Of a DNA stretch of 64,000 nucleotides, positions 1 to 10,801 are shown piece after piece; the first letter of the stretch is position 1, and every line of letters begins with the position of its first letter. The stretch lies in the NCBI GenBank assembly GCA_026873275.1, contig JANTUC010000011.1, forward strand, positions 310,001-374,000, written 5' to 3'. A program made the position numbers and the translations under genes. The stretch comes from Pseudopithomyces maydicus. Lineage: Eukaryota > Ascomycota > Dothideomycetes > Pleosporales > Didymosphaeriaceae. Under the pieces are notes generated by a model. It was not told the DNA's origin. It saw nothing but the letters and a program-made list of their open reading frames with translations, and searched no databases.

Positions 1-576
1 GTAATGTGGCGGTTGTGTTGTAGGTGGATGTGAAGAAAAACTTTGCGATGCTTGCTGCGGCCATTGATAGCCGGGCTGGGAATAGGGCTGCTGCGACGCG
101 TACCCCTGGGCCGGGCCAAAGCTCTGCAGTTGGTAGCTCTGATTTGCGTAAGGACCGGGAACAGATGGAGCTTGCGGGTAGCCTTGCTGCGGTGTTTGAT
201 ATTGGACTGTTCCGAATGGACCCTGGGGTTGTGCGGGGCCACGATAACCGGGCGGGGGAGGATATCGGGTGATTATCGGATTCCCCTTCTTCTTTGGAGG
301 CCTACACGCCATCAATGGACAGCACGCAACACAACCCACCTCGCGGATAGCACGAATGGCATGAGCAGAAGGACGAGATGGCACTTACATTGGTTTCGGA
401 GGCATGGGTGGTTGGCCATTTTGCAGGTAGGCGGAAGCGTTTCGATGGTTGTAGGCCGACTGCTGGCCATACTGAGGAGGCTGCTGTTGAGTGTAAGGTG
501 GCTGACCGGGGAATCCATGGGCGTGCGAAGGCTGTTGCAGCGGTGTAGAGCCTGAGGCCGGACCGCCCCAAGACAT
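1..576 (-). CDS. Pro/Gln-rich hypothetical protein, 3' end cut by window edge
   Basis: This is the N-terminal part of a gene reading leftwards off the window. Exon 1 is 576-389 and exon 2 starts at 301. They are separated by an 87 bp intron with a GTAAGT donor and a TAG acceptor, and the join keeps the frame (62 codons plus 2 nt, then 1 nt completing a Met codon). The visible protein of about 160 residues is low complexity: Gln/Pro/Tyr/Gly-rich blocks (PPYTQQQPPQYGQQ, SQQPYSQPGYQWPQQ) around a short basic core, PPKKKGNPIITRYPPPPGYR, which looks like the only ordered or conserved segment. No signal peptide, TM segment or enzymatic motif is visible. Such composition is common in RNA-binding or transcription-associated scaffolds, but I do not recognise the family. 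An in-frame stop precedes the chosen ATG, although an upstream exon cannot be excluded. Confidence 0.6.
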
Positions 577-1372
577 GCCAGCTCTTCAATGCAACCCAAT
601 GCAATCAATGCGAAGCGAGATGAATGACGAGCGATTGAAAAACGGTAGGAGGTAGAGTAGAAGTGGACTCAAGGAGAGCAAGAGACGAAAATGGATGGCT
701 GGATGCAGCGTTCAACCGTGGGTCAGACGCGTGCCAAGATGTTGAGCATAATCAACGGATCCAAAAGCGGGTTGGAGGTGTAGTCGACACAACGTGGCGG
801 ATTTGACAGACAGGTGGAGCTGGAGAGACAATTGCAAGAAGCAGAGCGGGAGTGTCAAAAAAGCGGTGGAGCAGCACGTGAGGGTGCTGATGTGAGGGGA
901 AAGACAGCCACAGCAGATGCGGGTGTATGCGTATGCAGCTGGTTGGGGGAGGCGAGATGGAGGTGTGTTGAGGAGAGCCGCAACAAACAAACCATTGATG
1001 CAAGCACGACGCGTTCCTACAGCTGCGCGTTCGACGAGCCTGGGCATGCGAAGCCTGAGACAAAGCGCGAGGCGGGAGGTGATGTGAGGTCTGCTGGAGA
1101 GAAATTTGGAGCTAGCCGCATCCAGCACAGACCCTCTTTCGGCGACGGTGGGATGGACGCTGCGACAGTCGACGACGACGACGAGGACGCGCTCTGGCCT
1201 TTGCCTCCCCGCCCGCCGCCCGCCACCACCGCCTGCCTACACCACCGCCGCCGCCCGAGCCAGATGCGTCTCCGAGGATGATTGTTCGGTATCGACACCT
1301 AGTCGCGACCAGTATTCACTCCGTGCCCTGAGCGCGCGCCGCCGCTTACTGTCACTCCCGCCCACGCCCACC
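577..1372. promoter_or_regulatory. Divergent intergenic region between the Pro/Gln-rich gene and ppg1
   Basis: About 800 bp separate two divergently transcribed genes, so this should hold both promoters and 5' UTRs. The half next to ppg1 (about 1190-1370) is pyrimidine-rich and CG-rich, as is usual for fungal housekeeping 5' leaders. ORFs of 90-155 codons occur on both strands here but overlap one another in GC-rich DNA and resemble no family, so none is called. Confidence 0.5.
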
Positions 1373-2451
1373 ATGCCCGGTCTCCCGTGTATGTTATATC
1401 TTGCGCCTGCCCGCCGTGCGCCAAGCCTGTGCTGACCCCCGACAGCTACCGTCGACCTCGACGAGTGCATATCGCGTCTGTACAAGAAAGAGCTGCTGGC
1501 CGAGTCGGTCATCGAGGCCATATGCGCAAAAACGAAGGAGCTGCTGATGAAGGAGAGCAACGTCGTCCACATCAGGGCACCCGTCACCGTCGTCGGCGAC
1601 ATCCACGGCCAGTTCTTCGACATGATCGAGATCTTCAAGATTGGCGGTCCCTGTCCGGACACAAACTACCTGTTCCTCGGTGCGTCTGCGTCTGCGTCCT
1701 GCCTGCGTCCGCCCCCGACAACCACTGACCGGTGCGCTGTGCTGCAGGTGACTACGTAGACCGCGGCCTCTTCTCCGTCGAGACCATTTCGCTGCTCGTG
1801 TGCCTGAAACTCCGCTATCCACACCGCGTCCACCTCATCCGCGGCAACCACGAGTCCCGCGGCGTTACCCAGTCATACGGTTTTTACACAGAGTGTTCTA
1901 GGAAGTACGGCAATGCCAACGTGTGGCACTACTTTACCGACATGTTCGACTTCCTCACCCTGTCCGTCGTCATCAACGACCAGATATTCTGCGTCCACGG
2001 CGGCCTCTCGCCGTCGATACATTCGATAGACCAGATCAAAATCATCGACCGCTTCAGAGAGATACCCCACGAGGGACCCATGGCCGACCTGGTGTGGAGC
2101 GACCCAGATCCAGAAAGAGACGAGTTCTCGCTGAGCCCGAGAGGCGCAGGGTACACGTTTGGCGCCCAAGTGGTGAAGAAGTTTCTGGAAGTCAATGCCA
2201 TGTCGCACATCTTGCGCGCCCATCAGCTGTGCCAAGAGGGCTTCCAGGTGCTATACGACGATCGCTTAAGCACGGTATGGAGCGCGCCCAATTATTGCTA
2301 TCGATGCGGCAACATGGCAAGCGTGCTGGAGGTCAGCGACACAGGAGAGAGATTCTTCAACGTTTTCGATGCCAGTCCCGAAAACGACGTGCATCGCGCA
2401 GAGCAGCAGGCGCAGAACGGGAGGGAAGTCACCACTGAGTACTTCTTATAA
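1373..2451 (+). CDS. ppg1: Serine/threonine protein phosphatase, Ppg1-type PP2A-like catalytic subunit
   Basis: This is a metal-dependent Ser/Thr phosphatase of the PPP family. Exons are 1373-1388, 1446-1679 and 1748-2451, giving 317 residues. The start is a 16 nt first exon (Met-Pro-Gly-Leu-Pro) followed by a 57 bp intron with a GTATGT donor. Catalytic signatures are in order: GDIHGQ, GDYVDRG (split by intron 2), RGNHESR, a HGGLSPS block, SAPNYCYRCGN, and a terminal TEYFL resembling the methylatable PP2A tail. The assignment to Ppg1 rather than PP2A, PP4 or PP6 rests on N-terminal LDECISRLYKKELL, on FKIGGPCPDTNYLFLGDYVD and on the IDRFREIPHEGPMADLVWSD block, which follow yeast Ppg1 closely. 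In yeast Ppg1 acts with the Far complex and in glycogen accumulation. The role in this organism is inferred by orthology only. Confidence 0.93.
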
Positions 2452-3136
2452 TACTCCCAGGGCTAGCAAAAGATCAGTGATACCCTCTTAGATGTTATGA
2501 ATTGCTTTCCGCTTGCATGCTGCATATCTCTGGTGGTACTCGCATCAAGCGATCATTCTTCTACATAGTGTGAGATTGCTTAAGTAGATCTCCCGTCTGT
2601 TCATACCAACAAGACGAAATTCAATTGCATGCATAGCGAGGTTGTTCGCGTGCACAATCATGGTCATGCCTGAATTTTGCCTCTGCACGACATGCAAGTG
2701 TAAATTATTTCCTAATACATGGACCAAGAACATGGAGGTCCTAATGCGTGTGTAGCACCGTGTAAGCCTAAGCTTTCGACAATTACATAATAGCATACTT
2801 ACACTTTACGAGCAACCGAATAACTCCGCAAAAAACAGCATCTAGGCTCCATCAGGACCCCATCTTATCTCTTTCCCCACAAAACCGCCCAAATCTCCAT
2901 TACTAAAACACACGCATAATAGCAGCCCAATTGACCACGGTCAAAGGCCCACGATAGCAGGGCGGGTTCCGCCGCCAAGCCCCTGCTGACCACCCGCCAA
3001 TCGTGGGGTGACGGCCATCGCCGCAGTTGCTAACTAAGCACCTTGAATACATGAAACCCCCCATCCATCCATTCCCAATCCCCCCATAATCCCACCTTGC
3101 AAAAATAAAGAAAAACCAAAATTTCAAATAAAGAAA
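2452..3136. other. Intergenic region: ppg1 3' flank and ALDH promoter
   Basis: There is no convincing gene. The left part is AT-rich and would contain the ppg1 3' UTR. The right part has an A-rich leader (AAAATAAAGAAAAACC-like) directly upstream of the aldehyde dehydrogenase ATG. Short ORFs on the minus strand show no family resemblance. Confidence 0.4.
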
Positions 3137-4822
3137 ATGACGCTCGAATCCTACAAGATGTGGGTAGGAGGCAAAGAAGCAGAAGGCCAAGCGGACCAGT
3201 CAGTCAGCTTATTCCCTCCACCACACCCGTCCCAATGCACCCCCTCTGATCACATGTATATAACCCAGACTGCAAATCGAGGACCCCTCCACGGGCGAAA
3301 TCTTCGCAACCTGCCACGCTGCGTCCCCCTCTGACGTCGCAGCGGCAGTCCAAGATGCCCACGCGGTATTCAAATCCGGCGTCTGGGCCAAAGCCCCCCG
3401 CCACGTGCGGGCAGACACGCTGGACCGCGCCGCAGAGCTGCTAACGCAGAAGCTGCCCCAGCTCATCGAGCTGGAGGTGCGGCAGAGCGGCAGGGCAATC
3501 CGCGAGATGAGGGCGCAGGTCCCCACGCTGACCAAGTGGTTCAAGTACTATGCTGCTGTGCTGCGGACGGAGGAGAGGAGCGTGATGCCGACGGTGGGGA
3601 AGCTGCATAATTGGGTTGACCGCGTGCCGTTGGGGGTCGTGGCGCAGATCACGCCGTTTAACCATCCCATGCTGATTGCGGTGAAGAAGATTGCGCCTGC
3701 GCTTGCGGCGGGGAATTCGGTCGTGTTGAAGCCGAGTGAACTTACGCCGCTGACGAGTATTGAGTTGGGGAAGATCTTGAAGGAGGCGGGACTTCCAGAT
3801 GGGGTTTTTACTGTGCTTCCTGGGGATGGGATGTCGACGGGGAAGGCGCTGGTGTCTCACCCGTTAATCAAGAAGGTAGATGTAACAGGAGGTACGCCCG
3901 CAGGCCGGGCCATAGGTGCCATCGCAGGAGGCAACCTCGCACACTTCACCGCCGAACTAGGAGGTAAAGCACCACTAGTCGTCTTCGAGGAAGCCAATCT
4001 CGACGCCGCCGTCAACGGAATCGCATTCGGGAGCTGGATCGCAAGCGGCCAAACATGCGTCGCCGCCACCCGCATCATCGTGCACAAAAACGCCCTCAAC
4101 TCCGTCCTGGGCAAGCTCCGCAAAAAAGCCGAAAGCATCGAGCGCCGCATGGGCAGCCCCTCCAACCCGGACTCCATGATGGGCCCCCTGATCTCAGAAA
4201 AGCAGCTCACCAACGTCACCACCCTCGTCGACTCGGCCCTGGAATCAGGCGTCTGGGTCTACGCCGGCGGCAAACGCATGACCGGCACCTCGCCCCTCGA
4301 CGGCACCGACTTCTCCAAGGGGTACTACTACCCTCCTACCATCCTCGCCGACAGCCCTCAGCACAAGATCATCGACACACGCATCTGGAAAGAAGAAGCC
4401 TTCGGACCTGTCATCGTCGTCGTGGAATTCGAGACCGAAGAGGAGGCGCTCAAGCTGGCGAATGACTGCGAATTCGGGCTCGGCGCTGCGATCTGGACGC
4501 AAGATCTGGCGCAGGCGTACCGCGTGGCGGATGGGGTGGAGGCGGGTATCTGCTGGGTGAATACGCATCATAGGAATGATCCGAGTAGTCCGTGGGGAGG
4601 GGTGAAGAGCTCTGGGGTGGGGAGCGAGAATGGAATTGGTGAGTTTTATGACAAAGAAATAGGGGGGAGATGTGTGAGACGAGAACTAACGGTGGTGATA
4701 CAGATGCTTATCACGCGTATACGACGACGAAGAGCACGATTATTAACTACGCTACTGCGGAGGAGAGTCTTGCGTCGGATGATTGGTTTAGAGAGGGCAC
4801 GGGGGAGGTTAGGTATGGATGA
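3137..4822 (+). CDS. NAD(P)-dependent aldehyde dehydrogenase
   Basis: This enzyme oxidises aldehydes to carboxylic acids. Exons are 3137-3198, 3269-4638 and 4704-4822, totalling 516 residues, the normal size of a soluble ALDH. Introns of 70 and 65 bp join in frame (exon 1 leaves two bases; the last exon supplies the end of an Asp codon). Visible landmarks are the cofactor-fold segment QITPFNHP and LKPSE, a TGGTPAGRAIG loop, the general-base Glu in AELGGKAP, the catalytic Cys in GQTCVAATR, and the C-terminal EEAFGPV, GICWVNTHH and PWGGVKSSG motifs. There is no targeting sequence, so it is probably cytosolic. It lies downstream of ppg1 on the same strand and converges on the coiled-coil gene. 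The substrate cannot be told from sequence; betaine, hydroxymuconic and general aliphatic ALDHs all share these motifs. Confidence 0.93.
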
Positions 4823-5298
4823 GTTGGTGGAGGGGCTGGGGTTGTTGTATACTAGGGATGAGAAGGTAGGTAACCTGAGATATTTGTTTCATAGCTACTC
4901 CTTCTATTCTAGGGAGACCTATCATCCCATGACATTACAGCATCTATTCGTCTTAGCCAACCCCAAAACTACAAGTTAGGACCAAATGTGAGTATGCATA
5001 CGGATAGCAAAAGCTACTAAGGAAGACGTAGACCTCACTCACTAGGACATCAAGATGCGAATTTGGGGAATAGTTGTATTTATATTCTGGATAAAGCAAC
5101 GCAGAAAGCAGTCGCAAAGAAACAAATAACTGGGAAGCAAATAACTGAAAAGGAAATAACTAGAAAGCAAAACTGTCCACCCATCCGTCCATCCCGAGAA
5201 ACCGAGATCCAGCCAGCTATCCAGCCGGCGATCCAAAATCCCAATCCTGAACGCCTAACTCCATCCGAAAAGAATCCCAACGCCTAACGCCTTCCCTC
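4823..5298. other. Convergent intergenic region with a short tandem repeat
   Basis: This lies between the ALDH stop and the stop of the coiled-coil gene. It contains three 15 bp direct repeats starting AAATAACT at about 5124-5168, followed by a stretch rich in CCAGC/ATCC. No ORF is convincing. Confidence 0.5.
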
Positions 5299-8200
5299 TT
5301 AATCACAATCCCAATCCGCTTGCCCCTCTGCGCACGTCTGCGGGCCGTCATCGAAGCCAAACCCCGTCCGCGCCATCGTAATGACCGGTTCCGAAGAAGG
5401 CAAGCTCCAATCAGGCACGATAAGGTCATCCTCATCCTCCTCGCTCTCGAGAATACGGTCGTAGAACTCGTCGAGTGTCTCGCCTTCCTCATCACTATCG
5501 GATTCATAACCGTTCATCTGTTCGAGGAGCTCCCCTGCGAATTCGCTCAAGTCCGATGGCCAGCCGTCACTCGCGCCGTCGTTCACACCGTCGTCACTCG
5601 CGCCGTCGTTCACACCGTCGTCGTTCGCGCCGGCGAGTTCAAGCAGCTCGTTTTGCAGGGTGGAGGCCATCGACTCGTTGTCGTCTTCGTCATCGGAGTA
5701 GACGGCGTCGGGGGCGGCCTGAGGCGGAGGCGGCTCGCAGGCGAGAGGCGTGTGCTGGATCGGATTAGGCGGGGCGACGATGCCGCCCACCAGTGGAAGA
5801 CCGGATGCCTCGAGAGATCGAGGCGGCGCGATAGTGCCACCTGTCGATGGGGAATTGTACGACGGCGGAGGAGATGCTGGGGCCGTGACAACACCCGAAG
5901 CCTTCCTACTCTGATAACCGCTCACTAAGGGCACACCGGGAGCTATGAAAGGTTGAGGCGGCGCGATGGTGCCGCCTATCAAGGGGAGGTCGAACGTCGG
6001 CAGTGCGAGCTGGCCCACTGGGCGCGGAGGTGATGCGGCGGCGGTTGGAGTTACAACTATGCCAGAAGCCTTCTTGCTCTGTTTCCCGCCCACCTCGGGG
6101 AGACTAGGTGCCGGGATAGGTTGAGACGGCGCGATGGTGCTGCCTATCGCCGTGAGATTGAATGTCGGGAGCGCGAGCTGGCCCACTGGGCGCGGAGGTG
6201 ATGCGGCGATGACCGGGGTTGCAACAATGCCCGAAGCCTTCTTGCTCTGATTCGTGTTGAGCGCGAAGTCAAACCCTTTTCCGGCAAAGATACCTTGGTC
6301 TCCGCGAGGCACAAAGTCAACCTCCATGTCTTCGACGGAGACGGCGGCGAAGCTAGATTGCTGCTGCTGCTGCTGCTCCTGCTTTGATGCCTCCATGCTC
6401 GGACCCGCGCCGAACGCGAAGTCGAACCCCTTGCCGGCAAAAATACCTTGATCGCCGCGAGCCATGGTGGTGGCAGGCTGGGGAACGAAGTCGACCTCCA
6501 TGTCTTCGAGAGGGGCGACGGGGCTGAAGCTGGAGTGGTGCTGCTGCTTCTGCTTCTTCAGCTGGCCGTCGAAAATGTCTTCGTCGCCGCCAGCCAGGGT
6601 GATGGCAGGCTGGGGCGTAGAGTCGACATCCATATCTTCGATGGGGGCGGCGGGGATGAAGCTGGTTTGCTGTTGCTGCTGCTCCTGCTTCTTTGTCTCC
6701 GACGTCTCCTGGCCGGCAAAATTGCCTTGGTCGCCGCCAGTCAGAGTGATGGCAGACTGGGGCGCGGAGTCGACCTCCATCTTTTCTAAGAGGGGAGCGA
6801 GGGTGGCGAGGGCGGCGAGGGTGCCGGCCATGAAGCTGGGTTGTGGCTTCGATGCCTCCGGCACGGCATCCCCCTGCTCCACCACAGGAGCTGGTTGATC
6901 GGGAGTCGACAGCTTCATGGGCTCAGTCATGCCCTTGGGCTGGATCTTCTCCTCAGCCTGGATCTTGTCCACAGCCTCTATCTTGTCCCCAGTCTGGATC
7001 TTCTCCTGAGGCTGGGTCTTCTGCTCAACCTCGATCTTCTCCTGGGGCTGGGCCTTCTCCTCAGCCTCGATATTCTCCTCGAGCTGGGCTGCGACCGGGA
7101 CCACCAAAGTTCCCTTCCACTTGCTCTTCCTGGGGGTCGCCATCTTGCGAGGCGGACCTTTCCATTGAGGTGGCTTCTTCTTCCAAGTCTTGACTTTCGC
7201 CTTGACTGGGGCGTCGGCGTTAGGGGTGTTCTCCGCTCCCTCTGATGGCTCGACGACCTCTGTTGGCTCTTCATCCTCTGGTGCCACGTACTCCGAGAAT
7301 GATTGCTCATCCTGGGCGACGTCAACGGCAACGGTTTCGGCAAAGGTGACCTTGGATGGGATGGCTGGGACCTCGGGCTCGATAGCTGGGGCTTCGGGCT
7401 CGACAGCTGGAGCCGGAGCTTGAGCCGGAGCTGGAGTGTTGGCCATAGGGGTCTCCTTAGCCCCTTTGCTGGCCCAGCCTTCGAGGATGATTGCTCATCC
7501 TGCGCGGCGTCAACGGGTCCAGCAACGGTGACCTTGGACGGGATAGTGGGAGTCGGGGGCTCGACAGCTGGAGCTGGAGCTGGTGTAGGTGTTGGTGCGG
7601 ATGCGGGTGTGGGTGCGGATGCGGGTGCTGGCGCAGGTGCTGGTTCTGGTGCCTTAGGCTCGACAGCTGGAGCTGGAGCTGGAGCTGGAGCTGGCGTTGG
7701 CGCTGGCGCCTCTGTGGGTGCTGGTGCCGGTGCTGGTGTCTCCTCCTCATCGTCCGAAGGCGGCTCGATGTTGGGATTTTGCAGATCGAAGATCTGCATC
7801 TGGAGGTCGCCCAACTCCGACTTGAGCTTAGAGTTCTCCTCGCTCAATTCCAGCTCCCTAGCGGCGGCGTGCTTCTTGAGGTCGTCGACCTCCCCCTGAT
7901 GTGACTTGAGGGCCTCCACGGTGCACTTCAGGTTGGCTTCAGCAAGGCGCTTCTCGAAGGACTTCTCAGCCGCCGCGATCCCATCCTGCTTCGCCTGGTC
8001 GAGCTTCTTAGTGAACTCTTCCTGGCGGGCGCGCTCCTGAACGGATGCTGCTTCGATTTGAGCTTCAAGGCGCTTCTCGAAGCTCTTCTCAGCCGCGATC
8101 CGATCTTGCTTCGCCTGGTCGAGCTTCTTGGTGAACTCTTCCTGGCGGGTGCGCTCCTGGACGGATGCTTCTTTGAGCTGGGCTTCAAGACGCTCTTTCA

Positions 8201-9397
8201 GGCTCTTTTCTGCCGCTGTCCGATCCTGCTTTGCCTGCTCGAGTTTTTGGTGAACTCTGCTTGGCTGGTGCGCTCCTGGAGGGATGCTACCTCACGGTGC
8301 TTCTTGAAATTATTCTCTATCGCGATCCGATCCTGCTTCGCCTGGTCGAGTTTCTTAGTAAACTCTGCTTGGCTGGTACGCTCCTGGATGGATGCTGCCT
8401 CGCGGTGCTTCTCGAAATTCTTCTCTACGGCGATCCGATCCTGCCTCGCCTGGTCGAGCTTCTTATTGAAGTCTGCTTGGCGGGCCTGCTCCTGGATGGA
8501 TGCTACCTTGAGGTTGTTTTCGAGGTTGGCGATGCGCTCTTGCGAGTGGTCGACCGTTTCCTCGAGCCAACTGACATGATGAGATGCCTTGAGGCGTTCT
8601 TCATTCGCGATAGACACGGCACGGCGAGATGAGTCGGCGTCGGCACGTGCATGGGCTAGCTCTTTGGTCTTCGTGGTCAGCTCTTGATTGAGGCTTGTGG
8701 TGGACTGGCGGAGAGTGGTGGCAGTTTGGTGCTCTTTCCGTAAGTCTTCTTGCAAACGGATGTTGTCTGCCGTCATGGCGGCGACTTCGGCTTGGTGTTG
8801 GCGATGGAAGCGGCTCAGCTTTTCTTCAGCCTTATTACGCTCCTCGAATGCAGCCTCCTTGTCTGCGTTGGCGAGATCGATTCTGGCTTTGAAGTGGCTT
8901 TCGCGGTTGGTCTTGTCGTCTCCGTGGCTGGCCTTTTCCCTTTCACGGTCGAGATCTCCCTGCAGTTCCATGCTGATCATCTGCTGCTCTAGTAGATGCG
9001 TCTCTAGGAGTTCAGCACGACGCGCTTGCGATGCAGCATCGGCGATCTTATCCTTGAGCTGGTTGCAGAGTTGAGCATTAGTGGACCGAAGCTGAGTATT
9101 CGTGGGCTGCGGTTGTGTATTGGTCGACCGAAGCTGATCATTGTCGGAGAGAAGTTGTGCATTTTGATCCTCGAGCCTCGTATACTTGAGCTCAAGATGC
9201 TCGTAGGCAGACTGTAGACGAGAGATAACCGCCGAAAGTTCATCCGGCTTCTTGCGCGTCTCATCGATATCGGAGCTCGATTGAGTAGGCGTCTCGCTAT
9301 TGCGCTCAGGAGCCTCCTCAGGTGACTCCAGGCAAAAGCATCGGTACAAGAGAACAATGTACCCCACAACGAAAAGCAGGAGAAAAGAAGCTGCCAA
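5299..9397 (-). CDS. Large N-terminally anchored coiled-coil and repeat-rich protein (two frameshifts)
   Basis: One gene of about 1366 codons reads from 9397 to 5299 if two single-base losses are allowed for. The N-terminus (ASFLLLFVVGYIVLLYRCF) is a single membrane segment without an obvious cleavage site. It is followed by about 450 residues of charged, heptad-like coiled coil, including five 36-40 residue repeats built around ERTSQAEFTKKLDQAKQDRI. The coil ends in a Pro/Ala tract (PAPAPAPAPAVEP), a Lys-rich patch, EKIQ-type repeats, poly-Gln, EDMEVD repeats, three blocks around SPPRPVGQLALPTF, and an acidic C-terminus. The frame slips at a T5 run (8244-8248), where parallel repeat units have one more base, and at a C4 run (7461-7464). 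Both sides of each break clearly belong together by repeat content. I do not recognise the family; a membrane-tethered scaffold or tether is a guess. Confidence 0.72.
7928..8520 (-). repeat. Five in-frame coiled-coil repeats of about 110-120 bp
   Basis: Within the coiled-coil gene, five consecutive degenerate DNA repeats encode units of 36-40 residues with the shared core QERxxQxxFxKKLDQAKQDRIA. The third unit carries a one-base deletion (TTTTT instead of a six-base CTTCTT-like stretch), which breaks the reading frame. High identity between units at the DNA level suggests recent expansion or gene conversion. It also makes the region prone to assembly collapse. Confidence 0.75.
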
Positions 9398-10801
9398 GGG
9401 GCCGCCTGGACGGCGATGGCAACCGCACGATCTGGGTGCATCTTGACAAGAGGTGTGCGTGTAGTAGGTAGGTCGTAGGTCGTGTAACGAGCAAAGTATG
9501 TTCTCGCTGGCTAGGCGAGCGCGGGTGCGGTAAGGAAGTTGAGTGTGATTGTGGCCGAGCGAGAGAAGCGGAGTGAGAGGGTGGTCGTGCTTATATAGCA
9601 GGAGTTGAAAGGCTCACGGTCGCGCCTTCCTGCTCGAGGGCGCGCAAGGGCCAGGGGCGCGGCGACGTGCAAACGGACAGCGGCGACGTGCAAACGGAAA
9701 GCGGGGTATTTTCACTGGGGTGAAGCTATTCACTGGGGAGAGGTTATAGCAGCGCGGTGCGCGCCAGTGTGCAAACGGTTTCACTTGATAGTGGCACAAC
9801 GCGCCGCTGGGGTATACCCGTTTCCAGATGCTTTGAAAGAGCGAGCAAGTTAGATGTAGGTCTATTCTACATAATATACTGACAATATTAAGCTGGTCAC
9901 TAGGGAGATATTACAGTAGCGTGGTAGGTTCCAGTGTGTAAATAAGTCCACTTAACACTGGCGCAACGCGCTTCTGGAGCACACCCATTTCTGGATGCTA
10001 TGCACTAATGAGTAATAGAGTCGCCGGTTTAATTCCATATGATGAAATGATCATATAAGGAGTTTTTCGATAGGGCGTGGTCACTGTTAATAGCTTTGTT
10101 GTGAATACACAATGCGTATTCTTTTAGCCACTGTACGAATTTAAAGCAGCCACTTATTCTGCTTACTGATTACATGATAATACAATCGTTTAATGTACCA
10201 ATGCATCTTATGAAAGTCCATCCCAGAATTTCGGACGTGCCCATGGGTCTGCGCGACGTCACGTGACGGTGAAACGCTGGGTCTGTCGATTTATGTTGGC
10301 TATGTCTTTTTACTGTTCCATTCAGAGTTATGGTGCAAAAGAATGGGAAAAATAGTTGAGAGATTCGTGAGTCCTTATACATATATGTGTGTTCACATCA
10401 GCCGTTCTGATATCGTTGTGCTAGATCGGTTTGAAACGTGGTACAGTAGCCCGAAGGCATACTGACCGCAACCCTAGAAAAAGGAATGTTAAATAAAGCT
10501 GGGTTTTAGATGATGATTTGGGGCTCTCTAAAGCAATCAAGTGGGATGTTTTGGTCGAAAGAGTAACGTGGTTGTTTGTGCTGGACGTTTCTGCTTACAC
10601 AGATTGGAGAAAGACCGTAACTTCCGTAGATATATCAAAAAATCACAAAATCCAATAGAACTTCTATACGGAGATTGTTATTACACAAACCACACACCCA
10701 CATCCAAACATTTCATATGATTTCAACATTACTCATTATCTACATAAAATTTTTTAAGTACCCGTCTCATCATCATAACTGTCTTGACCCAAACTTCCCA
10801 T
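9398..10801. other. Intergenic region with duplicated, diverged blocks
   Basis: There is no gene. Next to the coiled-coil gene promoter lies a 21 bp unit repeated twice (9659-9700, core GACGTGCAAACGG), and the same TGCAAACGG core recurs at about 9769. A block of about 115 bp at 9731-9845 recurs in degenerate form at 9898-10012. The remainder, 10013-10801, is AT-rich and has no ORF I can support. Confidence 0.5.
9731..10012. repeat. Direct repeat pair diverged largely by transitions (RIP-like)
   Basis: The first copy (about 9731-9845) is GC-rich. The second (about 9898-10012) aligns along its length but differs repeatedly by C-to-T and G-to-A, for example GGGGAG to AGGGAG, AGCGCGGTG to AGCGTGGTA, and CGTTTCC to CATTTCT. 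Some differences go the other way, so the match to repeat-induced point mutation is partial. The units are shorter than the usual RIP threshold, which argues that they are remnants of a longer duplicated element. Confidence 0.5.

Noticed and set aside
8244..8248. Programmed ribosomal frameshift in the coiled-coil gene
   Set aside because: The parallel repeat units show a simple one-base loss, there is no slippery heptamer plus structure, and the same defect recurs in unrelated genes.
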